NCBI GenBank assembly: GCA_031266315.1
Contig: JAISBG010000553.1
Span: 1 to 11,614, forward strand
Source of the DNA: Planctomycetaceae bacterium
GTDB lineage: Bacteria; Planctomycetota; Planctomycetia; Pirellulales; Thermoguttaceae
Direction: 5' to 3'
DNA length: 11,614 bases
The notes beneath the pieces were generated by a model. It worked only from the letters and a program-made list of their open reading frames with translations, was not told where the DNA came from and did not search any database. Below, in pieces: positions 6,560 through 11,614 of this stretch (the first letter of the stretch is position 1; every line of letters begins with the position of its first letter). A program made the translations under genes and the position numbers.

Positions 6560-7471
6560 TCACGCAGTATACAAGAGGTCGAACAATCCGATAACCAGCA
6601 GACCAATCGAAACGAAAACATTCATTTGAAAAAAAGCGACATTGACACGCGGCAAATCAATGGGTTTATCCGGTTGTGGAACAGCAATCCGGTGTTCTAC
6701 CGCCAAAATCAACGCCGCCGCCGCAATACCAAGTTCAAAAATAAGTCCGAACAATTCATAAACATACGGAATTGCCGCCAAACAAAGAACCGAAATAATA
6801 TGGCATATCGCCGATAACCGGAACGCTGCTTTATTTCCATACTTTCCCGGTACACTAAATAAACCCGTCTTTTTATCAAATTCCATGTCTTGTGTTGCAT
6901 AAATTAAATCAAAACCCGCCGTCCAGAATAGCACCGCCAACGCCAACAAAACCGGCGGTAACGGAATAGGCAAAAGAACCGGTCGGATAACAATCCAAGC
7001 GGCAAGCGGAGCAAGCATTAACGCTCCGCCCAGCCAAAAATGAGCGGCAATCGTCCAACGTTTGGCGTAACTGTAGCAAAAAAGAAAAAAAAGTACCGGC
7101 ACCGAAGAAAAAAACGGAATCCGGTTCGGAAGAAAAAGAAGCGTTGAAACAATAAAACCAACCGAACAAACCGCAACAAAAAATAAAACACTTCGCACCG
7201 TCAACAATCCTGCTGGTAAATGCCGGTTGGCAGTTCGCGGATTTTGTGCGTCCAATTCGTTGTCTGCCCAACGATTAAAACCCATTGCCGCACTTCGGGC
7301 AAAAACCATACACAACAGAATACCAACCCATTCAACCATTCGTGGACAATACTCCGGGTTTTCGTACCAATTCAGTTTCAAAGCCATCGCTCCACCCAGT
7401 ATTGCAAACGGCAACGCGAAAAGTGTATGAGAAAACCGAATTAAACCAAGCAATTTTAGTAATAAATTCAT
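6560..7471 (-). CDS. UbiA-family prenyltransferase (4-hydroxybenzoate polyprenyltransferase-like)
   Basis: This integral-membrane enzyme moves a polyprenyl chain onto an aromatic acid during quinone synthesis. It has 303 residues, the usual size, and about eight or nine hydrophobic segments. Both Mg-diphosphate-binding aspartate motifs are intact: NRWADNELD at 66-74 (N66, D70, D74) and DLIYATQDMEFD at 188-199 (D188, D195, D199). The loop after the first motif, NPRTANRHLPAG, is typical of the family. In organisms that make menaquinone by the futalosine route this branch is usually called MqnP. No ubiquinone or menaquinone gene is nearby to decide, so I leave the symbol blank. It is the last gene of the chaperone-led cluster, starting 12 nt after the pseudouridine synthase stop, and it is followed by the AT-rich inverted repeat. 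Confidence 0.93.
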   Translation of the reverse strand: MNLLLKLLGLIRFSHTLFALPFAILGGAMALKLNWYENPEYCPRMVEWVGILLCMVFARSAAMGFNRWADNELDAQNPRTANRHLPAGLLTVRSVLFFVAVCSVGFIVSTLLFLPNRIPFFSSVPVLFFLFCYSYAKRWTIAAHFWLGGALMLAPLAAWIVIRPVLLPIPLPPVLLALAVLFWTAGFDLIYATQDMEFDKKTGLFSVPGKYGNKAAFRLSAICHIISVLCLAAIPYVYELFGLIFELGIAAAALILAVEHRIAVPQPDKPIDLPRVNVAFFQMNVFVSIGLLVIGLFDLLYTA

Positions 7472-7483
7472 TGTATAATCTGA

Positions 7484-8134
7484 TCACGCGAATTTTTTCC
7501 AACTCGCCGGCAGGGGTGCGGTTAATTGAATACGCTGGTGTGTGGTCGGATGCGTAACGGTTAATTTTAACGCGTGTAACGCAATTCCATTAGGAAAAAT
7601 AGTTTTTGCTCCATATTTTCTGTCGCCCAAAACCGGAAAACCATGACCGGCAAACTGAACCCGAATTTGGTGTTTGCGACCGGTTTCCAACCGAATTTCA
7701 ATTAACGAATTGTTGCCGGTTTTACGAAGTGTACGGTATTGCAATTTAGCTTCTTTGCCGTTCCCGCTTTGGGCTAACCATACTTTTCGATGCCGTTCAT
7801 CTTCCCGAATCCAGTTCGTCCATTCGTCCTCCGGCGGATCAACAGAACCTTCAACCAGCGCAACATAAATCTTTTCAACGGAATGTGTACGAAATTGTTC
7901 ATTCAATCGAGCCGCCGCTTTGGATGTTCGAGCAAAAAGCACCACGCCGGACACCGGAACATCTAATCGGCTGACAACTCCAAGATACACTTCACCCGGC
8001 TTATTGTATTTTCGTTTAATATAATCTTTGGTACGAGTCAGAAGCGTTTCTTCTCCCTCCGCAAGTCCCATTGTTGCCAGACCGCTCGGTTTTACAACCG
8101 CCAGAAGATGATTGTCCTCATAAAGTATTTGCAC
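7484..8134 (-). CDS. RluA-family pseudouridine synthase without S4 domain
   Basis: The enzyme isomerises specific uridines to pseudouridine in rRNA or tRNA; the target cannot be told from sequence. It has 216 residues and consists of the catalytic domain alone, with no N-terminal S4 RNA-binding domain. Visible signatures are the start LYEDNHLLAVVKPSGL (4-19), the catalytic-aspartate block SRLDVPVSG (55-63, D58), RKHQIRVQFA (153-162) and LGDRKYGA (169-176). The block usually reads HRLD; here serine replaces the histidine, but the catalytic D and preceding R and L remain. The GTG at 8134 is the start that gives the canonical N-terminus. It overlaps the end of the zinc-ribbon gene by 17 nt, so the two are probably translationally coupled. 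Confidence 0.92.
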   Translation of the reverse strand: MQILYEDNHLLAVVKPSGLATMGLAEGEETLLTRTKDYIKRKYNKPGEVYLGVVSRLDVPVSGVVLFARTSKAAARLNEQFRTHSVEKIYVALVEGSVDPPEDEWTNWIREDERHRKVWLAQSGNGKEAKLQYRTLRKTGNNSLIEIRLETGRKHQIRVQFAGHGFPVLGDRKYGAKTIFPNGIALHALKLTVTHPTTHQRIQLTAPLPASWKKFA

Positions 8135-8408
8135 TGTTTTTACCGAAATCCAGCGACAAACTCAATTGCCGCAAAACCTCATTTAACAGAACCGGATCAA
8201 TCTGTTCAAGTTTTTGTGCATACCGCACCGCCTGACGATAATCCCCAATATCCAACGCATCGGTCAATTTTTGTTCCAATAGAAGACTATTTTCATTCAG
8301 CAACCGAAGTTCACGGAGGTCTGTCCGGCAACGGCGACATTCATCTTGCCATACCTGTTCGGCACCGCAAGACGGACATCGACATTTTGTACGATTCGTT
8401 GGTGTCAT
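8118..8408 (-). CDS. Small zinc-ribbon protein coupled to Hsp70
   Basis: I do not recognise a named family. The 96-residue protein starts with a compact zinc ribbon, CPSC at 11-14 and CRRC at 24-27, with a further cysteine at 9. The rest (about 30-88) is leucine-rich and probably two or three helices, resembling a small TPR-like or helical-bundle segment (DIGDYRQAVRYAQKLEQIDP at 53-72 looks like one TPR-type hairpin). Its ATG overlaps the Hsp70 stop in an ATGA junction, and its own end overlaps the pseudouridine synthase start, so expression with Hsp70 is very likely. A role as a client- or chaperone-binding accessory protein is inferred from this coupling; the cysteine spacing recalls zinc centres of DnaJ-type co-chaperones, but there is no J domain or HPD motif. 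Confidence 0.85.
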   Translation of the reverse strand: MTPTNRTKCRCPSCGAEQVWQDECRRCRTDLRELRLLNENSLLLEQKLTDALDIGDYRQAVRYAQKLEQIDPVLLNEVLRQLSLSLDFGKNSANTL

Positions 8409-10198
8409 ACGGAATCCTCTAAATAATATAAAAGATCTTCCAATGGTGAAGTAATCGAATTCACTTGATCCGAATCGTTACGATTGATCGCATCAACAAG
8501 TTCCTTGATTCGGGTTTCAATTTCATGTTTATCGTCGCCTGTTACTTTTGAAATGAAAGCCGTTGCCCGCTGAATCAAGGCGGCTGCTTTGTCGTAACGT
8601 TCTTCCCAGCCTTCGGCAAGACCCAACCGGTCTGCAAAATCCTTATCGGTTGTTGTTTCGGAATCGGCTTCCAACTCAACCGGAACCGTTTCCTCTTCTT
8701 CAAAAAAGTCTTTCAAATGTTCCCGGAACGATAAACTGTCTTCGGGTTTATGTTCCGTTAAAGCGTTTTCGACAATAATGTTGTCGGCAAGTCCTGTACT
8801 TTTTTCTATTGCCGTTACATGCAGGATTCCGTTGATGTCCAGATCAAATCGGCAAACAATCTGGTTGCCGCGAGGAACTTTCGCAAGACCTTTCAAATAA
8901 AAATCACCAATCAGCACGTTTTGACGAACATCATCCGCCTCACCTTGATAGACGCTCACCTCCACCGCATCCTGATTGTCAAACACGGTTCCATAGACAT
9001 TGGAACGGGAACAGGGAATCGGCGTGTTACGCTTAATAATGGGCGAAAAAATAAACGGTGAATTATATCTTTCGTCGAAAACACTGGTTCCAAGTGTGTG
9101 TGACGTAATATCAATCAAAACACGACCAACCTTCGCACCGGAAATAAGTCCGCCCTGAACCGCCGCACCCATTGTAACACAAAGGTCGGGATCAATTTCA
9201 CCATGCAACTTATTACCCAATCGGCTTTCGAGTAATTGATGAACAATCGGTGTTCGGGACGCTCCGCCAACCATAATAACTTTGTCAATATCGTCCGGGT
9301 GTAACTGAGCATCATTCAACGCGTCATTGAGACATGTCAACGTCTTTTCAAGAAGCGGCAATATTTGTTCCTCATATTGATTCCGATTCAATTCCATATC
9401 AAGATGTAACGACACTCCATCTTTTTCCGCAATAAATTCTTCTTTGACTTGCGTAAACGGTTCCGTCGAAAGACGTTTTTTCGCTTCTTCAACCGCTTGT
9501 AACACACGAGAAACCGCAACCGGTGTTTCACGAAGATCAACTTTATGTTGTTTCTTGAACGTATCACAAACATAATCGAAAAGCAGTTGATCGAAATCAT
9601 CGCCGCCAAGATGAGTATCTCCGTGACTGGCTAAAACTTCCAGAACTCCCTCCTCAACACGGACAATCGATACGTCAAATGTTCCGCCGCCAAGATCATA
9701 AACAAGCAATGTTTCCCGCGAACTCGAATCAGCATTGTAAACGAGCGACGCCGCTGTCGGTTCGTTGATAATTCGTACCACATCAAGACCGGCTAATTCT
9801 CCTGCAAGACGAGTCGCTTCGCGTTGTGTATCATTAAAAAACGCCGGAACCGTAATTACCGCTTTAGAAATTTTTTGACCAAGCGATTCTTCCGCATAAG
9901 ACCGAAGTGTTCTAAGAATCATCGCAGAAATTTCCGGCGGCGAATATTCCCGATCTCCAAGTTGGATACGAATATCTTCGCCCATTTTGCGTTTAATTGA
10001 TTTAACTGTTCGCTCGGGATAGAGAACCGCCTGATTTTTCGCCGGATGACCAACCAAAAGATTGCCCGCCAAATCAATGCCAACCACCGACGGAAGAAGC
10101 CGAAGTCCTTCTTTTTCAATAACAACAACATCGTTATCACGGATAACAGAGACTTCGCTGTTTGTTGTTCCAAGATCAATTCCAAGAATTGTTTCCAT
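8405..10198 (-). CDS. Hsp70/DnaK-family chaperone
   Basis: This is an ATP-driven cytoplasmic protein-folding chaperone. It has 597 residues, somewhat shorter than typical DnaK (about 640). The nucleotide-binding domain is intact: IDLGTTNS (7-14), VPAFFND (117-123), NEPTAA (145-150), YDLGGGTFDVS (167-177) and VMVGGASRTP (309-318). The interdomain linker region reads GRVLIDIT (358-365) in place of the usual DVLLLDVT. A substrate-binding beta domain follows to about 475, then a shortened, acidic helical region; no conventional disordered DnaK tail is present. The ATG at 10198 is 51 nt after the grpE-like gene, and the stop overlaps the next start. Pairing with a divergent GrpE and the absence of dnaJ suggest a secondary, lineage-specific Hsp70, so I do not use the dnaK symbol. 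Confidence 0.96.
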   Translation of the reverse strand: METILGIDLGTTNSEVSVIRDNDVVVIEKEGLRLLPSVVGIDLAGNLLVGHPAKNQAVLYPERTVKSIKRKMGEDIRIQLGDREYSPPEISAMILRTLRSYAEESLGQKISKAVITVPAFFNDTQREATRLAGELAGLDVVRIINEPTAASLVYNADSSSRETLLVYDLGGGTFDVSIVRVEEGVLEVLASHGDTHLGGDDFDQLLFDYVCDTFKKQHKVDLRETPVAVSRVLQAVEEAKKRLSTEPFTQVKEEFIAEKDGVSLHLDMELNRNQYEEQILPLLEKTLTCLNDALNDAQLHPDDIDKVIMVGGASRTPIVHQLLESRLGNKLHGEIDPDLCVTMGAAVQGGLISGAKVGRVLIDITSHTLGTSVFDERYNSPFIFSPIIKRNTPIPCSRSNVYGTVFDNQDAVEVSVYQGEADDVRQNVLIGDFYLKGLAKVPRGNQIVCRFDLDINGILHVTAIEKSTGLADNIIVENALTEHKPEDSLSFREHLKDFFEEEETVPVELEADSETTTDKDFADRLGLAEGWEERYDKAAALIQRATAFISKVTGDDKHEIETRIKELVDAINRNDSDQVNSITSPLEDLLYYLEDSV

Positions 10199-10249
10199 AA
10201 ATTTAAGGATAGTAATATAAGGGTTGTAACGAAATAATTTAATGTTTTA

Positions 10250-11407
10250 CTATTTTATTTGAGGCTGAACAGCAACTCGGACATCAGCAAAACGAACCGG
10301 TTTGTTACGCCAAAGATACCCAGCCCGAACCACTTCAACCACATTGCCCGGCTCCGTTGTTTCCGTTTCAACTGTAGCAATAACCCGCATCGTTTCCGGG
10401 TCAACCGGTTCACCAATCGGAGTAAGCCGACAAATGAAATGTTTTTTTAATACATCGTCCATGCGACTCTGCATCATTTCATAGCCGAGCCGAAATGGTT
10501 CAAGTATTCGTTCAATTTCCATAATATGCTGGTTCGCAAGATGTTCGGCAAAATGCCGAACCGCCTTACGTTGCCAAAAACGTTGCCATAACGTCAATTC
10601 GTCACAATAAGATTTGGCTAATGTCGAAATCCGTTCAAAAACAAGACCGGTCAAACGATCTTGCAAAACTTTCAGTGCCGCACCTGCACGTTGAAGTGAT
10701 TCATCAATTTCAATCAGGCTCGTCAAATACGGTTGAATTGCTTTACGCTCAATCTCCGGACGCTCCTTGCGCAAACGACGAAGTTGTTCAAGCGTTTGCG
10801 AAGTTTGTTCAAACATTTGCGAAGTCTGTTCAATATTTTTTTCAAGAATTTCCTGAGTTTGCCGATTGGATTTGGTGAACAACTTAAATTCATGACGTTG
10901 TGCGGTAAGTGTTTCAAAAACCTGATAAAACCCGATTTTCGGTAACGCTTCCTCCTTTTCGTCTGTTTCCTCTCGTGAGGTAAACCAATCAATAAAATGT
11001 TTCAAAGTTTCTTCCCGAAACTTGGAAAGTATCTGTTCAAAATTAATATCGAAATTTTCTTGTCTTATTTGATTCAAAAAGAAATCTTCTTCTATATCAT
11101 TTTCCGTTTCGTTTTCTTCTTCTTCCTCTGTTTCGTTTTCTTCCGCTTCAGCCTGATTCAAAATAAGATTTTCTTCAACAGCAATATTTTCCGTTTCATT
11201 TTCTTCCGCTTCCGTCGGAACTAAAATAAAATTTTGTCCCGCAACAACCGTTTCCGTTTTATTTTCTTCCGTTTCCGTCGGAACCAAAATGAAATTTGGG
11301 TTCTCAGAAATATTTTGTTTTACAAAAACAGTTTCTGATACCGTTTCCGAAGAAAATTGAAACGGTTCATTCGGTTGTTGTATTGACGTAAATTCGTGTT
11401 CTAACAT
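10250..11407 (-). CDS. grpE: Divergent GrpE-like nucleotide exchange factor with acidic repeat N-terminus
   Basis: GrpE releases ADP from Hsp70. I start it at the ATG at 11407 (385 residues); an in-frame TTG at 11443 is less likely. Numbering from 11407, the last 50 or so residues match the GrpE beta domain: PIGEPVDPETMRVIATVET (330-348), then EPGNVVEVVRAGYLWRNKPVRFADVRVAV (352-380), including the PG-x-VVEV-x4-GY core. Before it lies a long helical region with a clear coiled coil (about 170-255), as in GrpE dimers. The first 110 residues or so are very acidic and built from a 21-residue repeat (FILVPTE-AEENETE type), not part of ordinary GrpE, which is about 200 residues. It is the first gene of the cluster and lies directly upstream of Hsp70, which strongly supports the pairing. 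A structural coiled-coil protein with a borrowed GrpE tail is the alternative. Confidence 0.8.
   Translation of the reverse strand: MLEHEFTSIQQPNEPFQFSSETVSETVFVKQNISENPNFILVPTETEENKTETVVAGQNFILVPTEAEENETENIAVEENLILNQAEAEENETEEEEENETENDIEEDFFLNQIRQENFDINFEQILSKFREETLKHFIDWFTSREETDEKEEALPKIGFYQVFETLTAQRHEFKLFTKSNRQTQEILEKNIEQTSQMFEQTSQTLEQLRRLRKERPEIERKAIQPYLTSLIEIDESLQRAGAALKVLQDRLTGLVFERISTLAKSYCDELTLWQRFWQRKAVRHFAEHLANQHIMEIERILEPFRLGYEMMQSRMDDVLKKHFICRLTPIGEPVDPETMRVIATVETETTEPGNVVEVVRAGYLWRNKPVRFADVRVAVQPQIK
11108..11296 (-). repeat. In-gene 63-bp tandem repeat (21 residues) in the grpE-like gene
   Basis: Three consecutive 63-bp units encode a 21-residue acidic repeat. The first two are close at DNA level: 42 of 47 bases match between 11250-11296 and 11187-11233, and the five differences are all single substitutions. 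The third unit (11108-11170) is more diverged and runs into a glutamate-rich tract. The plus strand here is pyrimidine-rich and the mRNA is purine-rich. Repeat number may differ between strains. Confidence 0.8.
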
Positions 11408-11614
11408 TTGGAATTTTCGGTAAATGGTAAATAAGGTAGGCAACCAACCAACAATTAAATAGTTCGTGTCATTTCACCGGCTTGGTACATTATAAAGGGA
11501 TTCATGTAAAATCTTAATTTCAAACGGTATCTAATCGAACCTCTGGTTTGTATATTTATAGCCAATTTGTTTCTCAAAAAGCCGAATTTCTTTCTCCGAA
11601 GTACAAATTTCTCT
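11408..11614. other. Upstream region of the chaperone cluster
   Basis: No coding frame of note occurs on either strand here apart from the unlikely 12-codon TTG extension of the grpE-like gene (11408-11443). The region is AT-rich and holds one good minus-strand promoter candidate, listed separately. I see no inverted repeat of the CIRCE heat-shock type (TTAGCACTC and its inverse). Confidence 0.5.
11489..11517 (-). promoter_or_regulatory. Candidate sigma70-type promoter for the grpE-hsp70 cluster
   Basis: On the minus strand, TTAAGA (11517-11512) is followed after a 17-nt spacer by a perfect TATAAT (11494-11489). Transcription would start near 11482 and leave a leader of about 75 nt before the ATG at 11407. 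The -35 box matches the consensus at four of six positions. No Shine-Dalgarno sequence is obvious before the ATG, which is common in planctomycetes. Confidence 0.5.

Noticed and set aside
6909..7271. Alternate-frame ORF inside the prenyltransferase gene
   Set aside because: It lies wholly within a gene with intact UbiA motifs and shows no family signature.

Overview
The window looks like chromosomal DNA from a planctomycete-type bacterium, perhaps one of the lower-GC lineages related to Pirellulales. This is inferred from the protein families: an FHA-GAF-sigma54 activator, a zinc-ribbon multi-pass protein with an acidic LAPIE-type N-terminus, a second-type Hsp70 with a divergent GrpE, and a UbiA-like prenyltransferase of the kind found outside classical ubiquinone producers. 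Clear Shine-Dalgarno sequences are also scarce. The assignment is tentative. All eight protein genes I support lie on the minus strand. I see no tRNA, rRNA, CRISPR array or transposase gene.

Right part (about 6560-11517): a tight minus-strand cluster that probably forms one operon. From a candidate promoter at 11489-11517 it runs through a divergent GrpE, an Hsp70/DnaK-like chaperone, a 96-residue zinc-ribbon protein (ATGA overlap), an RluA-family pseudouridine synthase (17-nt overlap, GTG start) and a UbiA-family prenyltransferase (12-nt gap). GrpE and Hsp70 form an obvious chaperone/nucleotide-exchange pair. The zinc-ribbon protein is translationally coupled to Hsp70 and is a plausible but unproven accessory factor. 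The last two genes look like housekeeping passengers.

Left part (1-6559): three separate minus-strand genes, namely KDPG/KHG aldolase (eda), an FHA-GAF-AAA+-Fis sigma54-dependent activator, and a zinc-ribbon/low-complexity/multi-TM protein. They are separated by intergenic regions crowded with structured repeats: a 21-bp minisatellite (1-210), three large palindromic hairpin-cluster elements (about 274-490, 2432-2667, 4779-5029) plus a solitary half-element (2351-2416), a second unrelated 21-bp tandem array bracketed by inverted 17-mers (5240-5416), and an AT-rich 196-bp inverted repeat (6296-6491).

The most interesting material is this non-coding layer. The palindromic elements share a terminal motif and are built from small perfect hairpins whose stems vary in compensated pairs. 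One of them supplies a false N-terminal extension to the sigma54 activator. The chaperone operon with its unusual GrpE and coupled zinc-ribbon protein is the best protein-level lead.
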